From: Phaeosaccion multiseriatum
Lineage: Eukaryota; Ochrophyta, other classes
Length of the DNA: 64,000 nucleotides
Assembly: GCA_965112735.1 (NCBI GenBank)
Contig: OZ218951.1
Location: 5,394,001 to 5,458,000 of the forward strand
Reading direction: 5' to 3'
Each line of letters starts with the position of its first letter. Position 1 is the stretch's first letter. The translations under genes and the position numbers were made by a program. This document shows, one piece after another, positions 53,301-63,558 of this stretch. The notes under the pieces are model-generated. The model saw only the letters and a list, made by a program, of their open reading frames with translations, ran no database searches and had not been told where the DNA came from.

Positions 53301-54043
53301 CCCTGCTGACGAGCTGCCCGACAGGAGCCCGGCCGGTGAGGCCCCTCCGGCAGGGCTGTTAGAGGCGCTGCCTGTGCCCACCGAGAGGCGAGTGCGCTCG
53401 AGAATCTCCTTCACTCGCTCCCCCATGTCCATCGGAGGACCTCTTTCTCCTCCTCTTTCCTCGGTGTGGATGCCAAGCTTGCCACTTCCCCCAAGCGCAC
53501 TCTTGCTCTTACTCTTGCTCTTGCTGCTGCTACCGCTCTTGCTCGTACCGCTCCTACGCTTGTGGCGATCACGACTCCCCGCCCCTCGGGACGATGACGC
53601 GTTGCCGCCGCCGCTGCTGCTGGTGCCCTGCTCCTCGCCCTTTCTCCTGCTCCGGCTGCTGCTACCGCTCGCCCCCCCGGTCCGAGTGCTACTGCTTGTG
53701 CGGCCCGGCCCCCTGGCAGTCGTGTCCACTGCAAAGTTGTACATGTCATCGTCGTCCTCCTCCTCCTCTCCGTGCTTGCCAAGGGTGGAGGCGCCTCCGT
53801 ACGGGTCTACATCAGCGTAGAGGTCGTCGTCTGGAAGAGAAGAAGGAAGGACAATAGGGTGGGGAGCCGGAGGAGGGGGGTGATGGGTCGATAGAGCGAG
53901 AGGAGGAGGGGGGTTGGGGGAGGGGGTGAGAAGAAGGAGGAAGACAAAGGCCTTGGAGGCGGGAGGGGTGGACGTTTGGAGTTGGTTGGAAGGGTTGTGT
54001 GTGTTCACGTACATTGAGAGTCGTAGTGCCCAGCTCCGTACAT
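43746..54043 (-). CDS. CEP162-like ciliary coiled-coil protein
   Basis: Fourteen exons keep phase: 54043-54013, 53830-51389, 51224-51048, 50087-49830, 49605-49205, 48932-48585, 48220-48135, 47693-47414, 47105-46788, 46597-46480, 46227-45902, 45703-44873, 44513-44202 and 43994-43746; 2058 residues. The start MYGAGHYDSQ joins DDLYADVDPYGG. The long second exon is disordered and acidic, with YGFSYEEDFH. From about residue 980 the protein is mostly coiled coil (LRQREAALLKQLDIQERLL, GYEGRISDLEREAATLR, VEKVRAFYIKK). The layout and the RAFYIKK-LQDLERR segment resemble CEP162, which binds axonemal microtubules and helps build the ciliary transition zone. The assignment is by overall pattern only; another centrosomal or ciliary coiled-coil protein is possible. 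It ends in a poly-Gln region and LLC-stop. Confidence 0.6.
45960..46003 (-). repeat. coding poly-glycine tract
   Basis: A CTC triplet run in a CEP162-like exon, read as Gly on the minus strand; another lies at 48778-48815. Confidence 0.85.
47785..48125. repeat. (ACTG)n degenerate satellite
   Basis: Degenerate GACT/GACTGA tetranucleotide array in the intron between CEP162-like exons at 48135-48220 and 47414-47693; it has the same core as the (AGTC)n at 3390. Confidence 0.9.
50118..50412 (+). repeat. degenerate TATAGGG telomere-like array
   Basis: About 40 units related to TATAGGG, with TATGGGG and TGTAGGG variants and one TTTAGGG. It lies directly upstream of an acceptor in a CEP162-like intron. 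A shorter reverse-strand array (CCCTATA-type) lies in a GluRS intron at about 32905-32945. Confidence 0.9.
50455..51020 (+). repeat. ~75-bp tandem repeat
   Basis: About seven units, each made of two ~37-bp half-units: GAGAGCTAACGATGGAGAGA and a variant with GCTGACGATAGAG. Copies begin near 50581, 50656 and 50735. It fills the rest of the same CEP162-like intron. Confidence 0.9.
52196..52290 (-). repeat. coding (GGA)n tract
   Basis: CTC/TCC triplet run in the large CEP162-like exon, read as about 30 mostly Gly residues on the minus strand. Confidence 0.85.
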
Positions 54044-54530
54044 GCTTGACCCTCCCTAGCGTGTGCGAGAGCCGTCTCTCTCGGCTGCCTCCCGCCACGT
54101 ACTACTTCCCTCCCTTACACGTCCGCCCCCATTTCAAATATAGGGGAGCACCTTCCAACCCCCCCTCTGGAGCCTCCTCGGCACGCCGGAGACAGAAAGC
54201 TACAGACCTGCCAAAGCTTGGAGCGTCAATAGCTCTGCTACCGCTGTACCTTGCTACGAGTGCTCCAGCGCCTCTTCCAATCGCCTTTCACATGCCCAAC
54301 GATCAAGATTTCCAATATCCGTGTTCTTCGACAAGTGGTTATCCGGCCACCCGTCCCGGGCGACGACGCGCCGGGAAGTCAAAAATCACAAATCACAATA
54401 TACACGATCGAGCCCTGTGGTCCCCTACTTGTGGGGGACGGTTCTTTGGCAATAAGAAACCTTGCCACTCACAGGGAGGTCCTTATCAGCACGGGCCTGA
54501 AAGATAAAGAAGGAGGGGGAGCGAGGAAAG
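54044..54530. promoter_or_regulatory. divergent intergenic region
   Basis: 487 bp between the CEP162-like start (-) and the start at 54531 (+). Overlapping frames exist but none has recognisable features. It probably holds both promoters. Confidence 0.45.
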
Positions 54531-54683
54531 ATGAAATGCGGCTACGGAACCCCGCTCTCGTTCGCTTTGGTACTAGTAGGGCTGATGGCGGGCTCGTGGT
54601 GGAGCTTTGCGGGTATGTGGAGGGGAGCACTCGTCACGGAGGCAGGCCTCGATGAAATGGTGAGAGAGAGAAAGAGAGAGAGA

Positions 54684-54721
<38 letters not shown>

Positions 54722-56429
54722 GAGAGAGAGAAGAGCGAAAAGATGGGCAAGACGGTGTCGTAGGGGGGCGTCAGTGGAGGACAGGTACCGCAGCAATGGT
54801 TTGTTTCGAGGGCGTTCGCCCCCCGATGGATCGCATGGGCTTGCTGCCCAGCAGACAAGCAAAAGGACAAGAGATGATGGTACGCCTCCACAAACACAAA
54901 CCAGCAACGAAAGGCACAAGTCAACCTCATCTAGCGGCGATCCCAAGCATCAAAATGATGTGACTGAATTGCACCTCTCCCCTCTCTCCTTCACCTCTTC
55001 CTCTGCCTGTTCTGCCTTCTCCTTTCTCCTCCTGCCAACGAATGGACGCCCCCCCCTGCCTCACGGAATCATGATGATGCCACAGAACGGCTTCTACCTG
55101 TGGGACGAGCGACAGAGCATCTTCGCTCAAGCAGGCTGCAAGGCGATGGGGGGCTGGTCCTCGCCCTTTTGGTCCTCCTCGACGGGAAGGGAAAGGGTCC
55201 CTGATGCATTCGCTCTCGGCTGGATGACACCGGAGGTGAGTAAGTCAAGTAAGACCAGAAAGACACGCACGCACACACACACGCACGTTAAAGAACACTC
55301 CTCCTCATGCTAAGACCCCCGAGGAAGTCAAACAAAGCGTGTAGCTTTAGTAGCACTAGCACCTTGGTCGTCCTGTAGTGGCCACATCGGTCTCTTCCCA
55401 CCGCCCTCCAGCAGAGATAGCCTTCTTCTCCTCAGCCACGCCTTGTTCCTTCCTGCCCATGCCCCTGATCTCTTCTTCTTCTTCTTCTCCTTCCCCTTCC
55501 CCTCCTCCTTCTCCTTCTCCTTCTCCTCCTCCTCCTCCTCCTCCTCCTCCTCCTCCTCCTCCTCCTCCTCCTCTGCTTTCTCGCCTTCTCGTCGGTCTCC
55601 TCCTCTGCCACTCCCTCTTTCCCTCTCTCACTCCCTCTCAACGACGCGGCCCCCTTCCAACCCCCTTAACTTACCACCGAAACTCGAATTCACCCACTGC
55701 ACTGCCCTTGAATTTCAGTTTGTGGACTCTCATCAACGCCTCCTCCTCCCTGTGGACGCCAAGAAAGCCCCCGGGGTCTGGGGTCTGGGCAGCCTCGTCG
55801 AGGTGAAGTGTAAAGTTTCCGTCTCGGCTGTATGGTTGACCTCTGATATATATACAAAATCGAAATCGATGTTGTAGGCTCTCCGGCTCAGCTTGGGGGT
55901 GAAACGTATCTGTCACCCTCTCTCAACCCTTCAGTGTAATCTGTCGGAAGATTATGTCAGTACTACGTGTGCGTAAATAGTAGTAATCCCTCCCCTACCC
56001 CCTACCCACCCACCCCCTGCGCTCCCCATATCTCAGGTCAAGGGCCAGTTCGGCAGTAAGGCAGTGAAGCTTGCGTACGTGAGCGACCCCAGTCCGGTCA
56101 TTAATGGACAGAACTTGCCCCCGGGGGGGAGGGACGCTTGGAGTGTCTATCCGGACCTCAAAGGTGGGTATGGGGCATGGGGTATAGGAGGGGGGTTTCA
56201 AGGCCGTTGTTGAAGGCTCCTCTTGGTCGTTCGCTGTACGTAACGAACAACCAACCGCCTTCCCCTCGGGTGGTACGGTCTCATGTCTCTCTCATGTCCT
56301 ATGTCATTAGACAACGCCGCCGCTGCATCATCCTTGCCATGGGTGCGTGTGTGCGCACGGGCCCCTCAGCAGGAGACGCTCAGCCCCTTGGCAAAGGCCA
56401 AGAAGAAAAAGAAGAAGACCAAAAAGTGA
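54531..56429 (+). CDS. unknown membrane or secreted protein, Lys-rich C-terminus
   Basis: Five exons keep phase: 54531-54659, 55086-55235, 55719-55802, 56037-56163 and 56311-56429, giving 202 residues. The start is MKCGYGTPLSFALVLVGLMAG, a hydrophobic signal or anchor. Then come NGFYLWDERQSIF, LLLPVDAKKAPGVWGLGSL and a beta-rich segment (VKGQFGSKAVKLAYVSDPSP), and the end is AKAKKKKKKTKK-stop. No family is recognised. The stop codon TGA overlaps a strong donor (AAAAAGTGAGT at 56421-56431); splicing there would join this frame to the rhomboid exons in the correct phase, so this may be the N-terminal part of one larger gene. Confidence 0.5.
55480..55575. repeat. (CTT)n/(CTC)n intron tract
   Basis: Triplet repeats in the intron before the exon at 55719. 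Confidence 0.9.
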
Positions 56430-56509
56430 GTGCTCTGCTATGTATCACCAACTGCTCTGCCTGCTCTCGTCGCACAGATGGGGGAGGCTGTGCCTGTGCC
56501 TATGGGCTG

Positions 56510-57010
56510 CCATCTCATCCCTTCCCATCCCGTCCTCTGCCATCGCTTCCCACTGCCGCCTCACCCCATCCACTGCCATCCCATCCCATCCCTTCCCCAT
56601 CTCATCCACTGCCATCTCGTCCACTGCCATCCCATCCCTTCCCATCCATCCACTCCCATGTCATCCACTGCCCTCCCATCCCTTCCCATCCATCCACTGC
56701 CATCTCGTCCGCTGCCATCCCATCCCTTCCCATCTCATCCACTGCCATCCCATCCCTTCCCATCTCATCCACTGCCATCTCGTCCACTGCCATCCCATCC
56801 CTTCCCATCTCATCCCTTCCCATCCATCCACGACCATCTCATCCCCTCCACTGCCATCCCATCCCTTCCCATCCATCCACTACCATCTCATCCCCTCCAC
56901 TGCCATCCCTTCCCTTCCCATCTCATCCACTGCCATCTCGTCCACTGCCATCCTATCCCTTCCCTTCCATCCACTACCATCTCATCCCCTCCACTGCCAT
57001 CCCATCCCCC
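56510..57010. repeat. ~45-bp minisatellite built on CCATCCACTGCCATCC
   Basis: About ten degenerate units of CATCCACTGCCAT plus variable CTCATCCC/TTCCCATC spacers fill the gap before the first rhomboid exon. Further copies in the opposite orientation lie in the next intron (57125-57180). Confidence 0.9.
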
Positions 57011-57026
57011 CCTTACAAAAAAACAG

Positions 57027-58138
57027 GGAGGGCATTACCCAGTTCCTCTCCCGTCCGGCCACCGCGCTGCTGCTGCTGCTCAACCTTGGAGGAGCTTACT
57101 ATCTCTGGTCGCAGAGGGTGAGGAAGGGATGCCAGTGGATTGGAGGGGATGGCAGTGGATGGGATGGATGGCAGTGGAGGGGCCTACTATCTCTTATCGC
57201 AGAGGATGAGGCTCCTTGAGGGACCATCTGAACTCAAGTGGCTTTCGTTGACTCGCACTGTCCTTCCTTCACTTCTTGACTGGCCTTTCCTTGCCTCTCT
57301 CTATGTCTCTCCCTATCCCTCCCTTCCTACCCTCCTCCCTCTCTCCCTCTCTCCCTCCCCGTCTTCCCCTCCTCTCTCCCTCCCTTCCCTCCCTCCCTCC
57401 CTCCCTCCTACCCCTTAGATCGACCCAGCTTCCGTGTCCATCAGTTACGAGAAGTTCGTCGGTGGCGAGTACTGGAGGGCCATCACCGCAAGCTTCAGCC
57501 ATTTTGAGGTACGTGTGCTTTACCTTTAGCTCTACCATTAGCTTTACCTTTGGATTGACCTTTGGGTTTTACCCCAAGGTTTATCTTCTTCCCCTTCTTC
57601 TCTCTTTTCCTCCTGGTCATACTGGTCATACTCCCTTTATACCTTTATACCGGCACCCTCTCGCTCGCTCGCCTCTCTCCGTCCCTCCCCTTCGTCCATC
57701 TCATTGGGTGCCTTCCCCTCAGCTCATGCATTTGGGGTTCAATATGATGTCCCTTTGGAATCTCGGTGAGTGAGGGAGTGAGTGAGGGAGGGAGGGAGGG
57801 AGGGAGGGAGTGAGGGAGTGAATGAGTGAGTGAGCGAGCAAGTGAGTGAGTGCGTGAGTGACAGTGAGTGAGTGAGCGAGTGAGTGAGTGAGTGAGAGAG
57901 TGAGTGAGTGAGTGATTAACCACACCCGGTCCAAGGGGGGGCTTCTCTTTTCGTGTGCTGCTGCCTGCGCATATGCAGCACTATGACCAAAGAAGGAAGT
58001 GATCACAGCAATATGACCAAGGAAGGAAGTTATCACAGCAACATGACCAAGGAAGGAAGTGATCACAGGATTGGCACACACGCACAGGCACTCACACATA
58101 CACACACTCACGTGCACACTCCCTCCCCCCCCCCCCAC

Positions 58139-58169
<31 letters not shown>

Positions 58170-58586
58170 GGGCGCCCACACACACACACACATGCGCGCG
58201 TACCGTCACTTCCACCCTTCCTCTCCCTCCCTCCCTCCCCTCCCTCCCCCAGGCGGTCTGGAGGCCTCCATAGGGTCCTTTCCTTACCTGTACCTCTCTG
58301 TGGATTTGGTCATCACCACCATACTTGCGGTCGTCGCTATGCAACACCTTCTCATCACCAAATACCACAATGAGGTAGGGAGGGACGGGAGGGGAGGGAG
58401 GGGAGGGGAGGGGAGGGGATGGGAGGGGAGGGGAGGGGAGGGAGGGGAGGGAGAGGAGCGGAGGGAGAGGAGGGGAGGGAAGGGAGGGGAGGGATGGGTT
58501 GCGAGTTGCTTGATTGCTTGGTTGAGTGAGTGAGTGAGTGAGTGATGGTTTGTTGCAATGATTGATTGCTTGGTTGAGTGAGTGAG

Positions 58587-58617
<31 letters not shown>

Positions 58618-61600
58618 GTGAGTGAGTGAGTGATGGTTTGTTGCAATGATTGATTGCTTGGTTGAGTGAGTGAGTGATGGTTTGTTGCAATGATTGATTG
58701 CTTGGTTGAGTGGCCGTTCTGCATTCCTTTTGCTTTCCTCTCTCTGATATGAATCCCCTCCCTCCCTCCCCGTTCCCCTCCCCTCCCTTCCCCTCCCCTC
58801 CCCTCCCAGAGCTACCGCACCGCAAGTGCTGTGGGCTACTCGTGCGTGCTCTTCAGCCTCATGACATACACCTCCGTGGCCAACAGGACCTTCTGTCCAG
58901 TGCCCTTCGCCCCCTCTATGTGCTTTGACACCTTCTTCATCCCCAACCCTCTCGGGCTCGAGTTGGGATTCAATGTTGCGCCATTTGTGATGCTCGTCGG
59001 TGTGCAGGTGGGTGGGGCCGTGAGTGGGGTGGTGTGCTGACCTCTGTGACCTCTCTGTGTTATATATATATATATATAGATGTATAATGAGGTGTTGCTC
59101 ACCTCTCTGTGACTCCTCTGTGTGTCTGTATCTCTCTCGCCCTCTTTCTCTCTCCGGTCAATCGTTTTGTGTGCGTGTCTCTCTCTCTCCTTCTCTTTCT
59201 CTCTCTGTCTCTCCCTCCCTCTCCCTCTCCCTCTCTCCCTCTCTCTCTGTCTCTCTCTCTCCCTCTCTTTCTCTCTCTGTCTTTGTCTCTCCCTCCCTTT
59301 CCCTCTCTCCCTCTCTCTCTGTCTCTCTCTCTCCCTCTCTCCCTCTCTCCTTCTGTGTTTGTCTTTCTCCCTCTCTCCCTCTCTCTCTCCCCCCCTCTCC
59401 CTCTCTCCCTCTCACTGTGTGTGACACACGGGACTGATCCACCCACCTGCCTCGACGATTTTCCAAGCACGACTCTGCAAGTCATATTCTCACCCTGTCT
59501 CCAAAGCCAGCTGTGAGGCCAGCCATTTGTTGCCAGTAGCACCATCTTAACCTCCACGGGCAGAAAAGGTGACAAACTCCTCGCTCTGTCTTGCTTACCT
59601 CTCCCTCCCTCCCTCCCTCCCTCCCTCCCTCAACAGTTCATCATGCCCCGTGCCGGTTTCATCGGCCACCTCGCCGGCATCGTGATGGGGTACCCCTTGG
59701 TGTGGGGAATGCTCAATTGGCTTACCACACCACTACTCTCCCTCCTATGCTCAATAGCCATGCTACAGGCTGGCGACGCTTGGCCCTGGCGGATGAGGGA
59801 CTACAACGTATTGCTGGAGGGGTGGAGGGGAGGAAATGCCCTGCGAGTGAGGTGAGTGGGTGAGGCAGGCAGACAGGGGCAGGCAGTCAGGACGGGATAG
59901 ATGAGGGAACTTGATGAGGCAAACGTAGGGAGGGCTACAGTTCGTTAACTTTTGGGTCACATCTCCCTCCCACATCAATGCCTCATTTCAATCCAATTTC
60001 CACCCAAACTTTCCACCTCCAGATGGACGGTCCTGCTAGGCGTGGCTCTATCTCTCAACGCCCTCCTTGCCGTGCTGAGCTCTCTCCTCCTGCCGCCGGG
60101 GCTCGCAGCTGCCACGGCCCTGCTCAGTGCTCTGGGGTGGACAGCTTACCAAGCCGCCAAGTGCTGTTGCTGTCCGGACAGGTAAGGAAGGGGGTAAGGA
60201 CAGTAGAGGGGTAGGTGGGTGTGTCGGTCTGTCTGCTTGATGAAGCTTGGCAGAGGGGGGCAGTGAGAGGAGCTATGGATGGGCTTAGGGCTTATGGCTT
60301 ATGGTGGAGGAATGAATGGGGTGTAGCTAGGGCTCAGATGAGCGCTGGATGAAGTTCATGGGTGCATCAAAGGAGTGGAGTGGACATCAGTTGTAGGGGT
60401 AACTGTCACTGTAACTGTCAGATCGTTCCTCCATCGTCCATCACCCTCCCCCTCCCCCTCCCCTGCTCCTCTTCCATCTACCCCAACGTCACTCTCGAGC
60501 ACCGCTGCTAGTTGCGCTCCGTTGTGCTGCTGAAGCCATCAAGCCCTTCATCCTCCCCTCCTCTCCCCTCGTCCCTTTGCCCTCCCGTCCTCTCCCCTCC
60601 TCTCCCTTCCTCTCCTCTCCCTTCCCCTCCACCCTCCCCTCCTCTCCCCTCCTCTCCCTTCCTCTCCTCTCCCTTCCCCTCCACCCTCCCCTCCTCTCCC
60701 CTCCTCTCCCTTCCTCTCCTCTCCCTTCCCCTCCACCCTCCCCTCCTCTCCCCTCCTCTCCCTTCCTCTCCTCTCCCTTCCCCTCCACCCTCCCCTCCTC
60801 TCCCCTCCTCTCCCTTCCTCTCCTCTCCCTTCCCCTCCACCCTCCCCTCCTCTCCCCTCGTCCCTTGCCCTCCCATCCTCTCCCCTCCTCTGTCTGTCCT
60901 CCCTCCAACCTCCACCCTCCACCCTCCACCGACTAACCCCGTTCCCCTCCCCCCCTCCTCTCCTCCACTTAGCGTCACTCTCGAGCATCGCTGCCTGCTG
61001 CGTCTGCTGAAGATGGTGGCCTTCAACGCCGCCCTCCTGGCCGCCCTCAACCTCGTCAGCATCGGCGCCGTGCTGGGCAAGAGGGCCTATCTAGAGGGGG
61101 CCTGTGGATATGGAGGGGTGGGGATGGCAGTGGATGGAGGAGGGGGGGGGTCAGGATTGTCAGGACTGGGGGCAGGGCTAGCGGTGCTGCTGGGGAGCGT
61201 GGTGGTGCAGTTGGGTATCGTCGTCTGTTGCGGAGGTGAGTGAGGGAGGGAGGGAGCAAGTTGGTGCTACGCCTGCTGCTGCTGCTGCTGTCATCTACGA
61301 TTTCCGCTGCTACTGTATCACCAACTGCTGCTGCTGCTACTACTACTTCTAATGTCTTGCTCTCTCACAAGCACAGGATGGTGTGTTTGTCGCGAGTGTG
61401 CCATATGCCTGGGATGAGCTGAAGCTGGAACTGAAACTGAGGCCTGCGTGCCGTGTACCGTGTGCCCTCACACCCGCCCTCCCTCCCTCCCTCTCTCCCT
61501 CCCCTCCCTCTCTCCCTCCCCTCCCTCTCTCCCTCCCCTCCCTCTCTCCCTCCCTCCCTCTCTCCCTCCCCTCCCTCTCTCCCTCCCCTCTCTCTCTCCC

Positions 61601-61910
61601 TCCCCTCCCTCTCTCCCTCCCTCCCTCTCTCCCTTCCCTCCCTCTCTCCCTCCCCTCCCTCCCTCCCTCCCTCCCTCCCTCCCTCTCTCCCTCCCCTCCC
61701 TCCCTCCCTCCCCCCCTCCCTCCCCCCCCTCCCTCAGGCAACGCCTTGGGCTTCCGCGAGGGGCAGGCTCTGGTGTCGTGGCTGGGCCTTAACAAGTTGG
61801 TGGTTCGTCATAACATTACACAGCCATTTGAGGGTGCGGGACGGTCTATTCAGCCTGCTAACGTGCAGCTGCAGCTTCCGCCCGTGGTCACCTCGGTCGC
61901 CGCCGTTTGA
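57027..61910 (+). CDS. RBL13-like rhomboid intramembrane protease
   Basis: Nine exons keep phase: 57027-57117, 57419-57508, 57723-57765, 58253-58374, 58810-59007, 59637-59851, 60023-60181, 60973-61235 and 61738-61910, about 450 residues. The order of motifs follows plant RBL13 closely: [14 protein letters not shown] (TM1), [49 protein letters not shown] with the catalytic Ser of GxSx, and [13 protein letters not shown] with the catalytic His. Both catalytic residues are present, so it should cut membrane proteins within the bilayer. Two or three extra hydrophobic segments form a C-terminal extension. The start codon is unresolved: no ATG lies in frame just upstream, and the entry phase fits splicing from 56425. 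Confidence 0.85.
60487..60536 (+). pseudogene. decayed copy of a rhomboid exon start
   Basis: CGTCACTCTCGAGCACCGCTGC matches the beginning of the real exon at 60973 but runs into TAG and lacks the rest. It lies at the other side of the C/T-rich array in the same intron. Confidence 0.75.
60560..60880. repeat. ~53-bp C/T-rich minisatellite
   Basis: About five to six units marked by TTCCCCTCCACCCTCCCC, between the decayed exon copy and the true exon. Confidence 0.88.
61480..61735. repeat. CTCCCT-type polypyrimidine tract
   Basis: Near-pure C/T directly upstream of the last rhomboid acceptor at 61737. Confidence 0.92.
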
Positions 61911-62215
61911 TTCGAAAGAGGAAATCGGTACGCAAGGAGTACATAAACAATAAACTCCTCCTATCGTACGTGAGGAGTACGTAAGGAGTAGGCCAATAAA
62001 CAATAAACCCCGACGGTACGTTAGGAGCAGGCCAACAAACAATGCACTCCTCCTATCGTCCTTCCACTCCTGTTTATATATATGTTCGACCCCTGACGTG
62101 CTACGGACGCATTCTCGGTAGCATCCTTCTGGCCGGTACTGGCAGCTGGCCGGTAGCAGGTTGCACAGCAGAAGGAGAAGGGGGAGAGGTTGGCCAAAAA
62201 TCGTCACTATTACTA
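61911..62215. terminator. convergent 3' region with AATAAA signals and ~45-bp repeats
   Basis: AATAAA occurs at 61949, 61995 and 62002, suitable as polyadenylation signals for the rhomboid gene. Three imperfect ~45-bp units (GTACG..AGGAGTA..AATAAAC) span 61927-62058. ACTCCTC at 61954 and GAGGAGT at 61972 can pair as a hairpin. Confidence 0.5.
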
Positions 62216-63190
62216 TTAGGTCAACCGCAGATCCCACAGAGAAGCGGGCAGGCTCCCCCGGCGGGGATAGGTGGCCCAAGGCCCCATTCCCACCTCCTCT
62301 ACACTAGCGGGAAGGACCACATCCTGATTGATGAAGTCATCTCCAAAATACACCTTCTTCAGCGAGGGAGGGAGAGTGATTGGCTCGTCGAACCTTGAGA
62401 TTCTTGGAAACATCAGCTCCTCCAGAGAGCTTGGTAGCACCAAACCAGCCTGATCGAAGTATTTTCCAAAAGTGACCTTCTTCAGCGAGGGAGGAAGAGC
62501 GATTGGCCTGTTGAACAATGACTGCTCTGAAAACTTCAGCTCTTCCAGAGAGCTTGGTAGCACCAAATCACGCTGATTGAAGCTATATCCAAAAGTGACC
62601 TTCTTCAGCGAGGGGGGAAGAACGATTGGCCTGTTGAACACTGAGGTCCATGGAAACTCCACCTCCTCCACGCCGGTCGGCACAACAACGTCGCAAGCAT
62701 CGAATAACCTGGAGAACCGCAGAAACTTGACCGAGAGTGGTAACTGTGCCAACACTTTGTCAGCAAGAGCCTTCTCAGCAAGGCGCAGCTTGTGACCATA
62801 ACCTTGACGTTGGATGCCGAGGCGCACCGCCTTGACGCGAAAGGAGCCCGCCATACCATGGTCCGGCTGCCTCGCCCTAATCCTCCCCGACCTTCGAAGC
62901 CCTTCCACGGCATCTCTTCCCCGCGTGGAGGCGGGAGGAGGGGAGGAAGCCGCAGCAAGGCGTTGAGACTCCTCGCGCTCCCGCTGCTGCTGCTGCTTCA
63001 GCATGCTCAGCACACGCGACTGGATAGCTTGGGGCATGTCGGCGTTGATCACCAAACCGCGTGAGGTTACCTTGTCGACCTCCTTGCATACGCCCCACAG
63101 AGCCTTGTTCGAAACACGGCCAGCAACCATCCTCAATGCCGCCGGCCCGCTGCTGCGGAGACTAGTCTCTGTCTCTTCCCCCCCCCCCAT
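62216..63190 (-). CDS. FNIP-like-repeat protein 2
   Basis: Single-exon frame of 324 residues from ATG 63190 to TAA 62216. The N-terminal segment (LWGVCKEVDKVTSRGLVI, MPQAIQSRVLSML) matches that of the gene at 42224. From residue about 165 there are regular 22-24-residue units: LPPSLKKVTFGYSFNQ, LPSSLEELKFSEQSLFNRPI, LPPSLKKVTFGKYFDQ, LPSSLEELMFPRISRFDEPI. Alternate units start VLPSSLEEL and ALPPSLKKV, so the true period is a pair of about 46 residues, close to FNIP/IP22 repeats. Function unknown. It is better preserved than the first copy. Confidence 0.75.
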   Translation of the reverse strand: MGGGEETETSLRSSGPAALRMVAGRVSNKALWGVCKEVDKVTSRGLVINADMPQAIQSRVLSMLKQQQQREREESQRLAAASSPPPASTRGRDAVEGLRRSGRIRARQPDHGMAGSFRVKAVRLGIQRQGYGHKLRLAEKALADKVLAQLPLSVKFLRFSRLFDACDVVVPTGVEEVEFPWTSVFNRPIVLPPSLKKVTFGYSFNQRDLVLPSSLEELKFSEQSLFNRPIALPPSLKKVTFGKYFDQAGLVLPSSLEELMFPRISRFDEPITLPPSLKKVYFGDDFINQDVVLPASVEEVGMGPWATYPRRGSLPASLWDLRLT

Positions 63191-63558
63191 CCCCCCCCCT
63201 TTTCATGACTTTCTTCCATCACGCCACCCCCCCCCCCCCTCGTTTCACCTCCCTTCGACGTGGTGCCCCCCACCGTACTCTCCTTCTTTCCCCCTTTCCA
63301 GCGTCACTGCGATAGAGGAGGGGGGAGAAGAGCAAAAAACAAAAAAAGGGGGGGAAAAGGGAAAAGGAAAGAGAAGCTAAAAGTAATAACCCCGGTGTGA
63401 TCAATCCATCATCCGGCCCCTTGAAGGCCTTTATTTTACAGTATAAAAAAGGACAGTATCGCAGCGACGTTGGAAAGAGGGGAGGAAGGAGAGTACGGTG
63501 GGGGGCACCACATTTGTTTCAATCTCTCTCTTTGTTTGCTTCAAGGGAGGGCAAGATC
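63191..63558. promoter_or_regulatory. divergent intergenic region
   Basis: 368 bp between FNIP gene 2 (-) and the terminal plus-strand gene. Contains C-runs at 63180-63240 and an A/G-rich stretch at 63310-63380. No gene seen. Confidence 0.45.
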
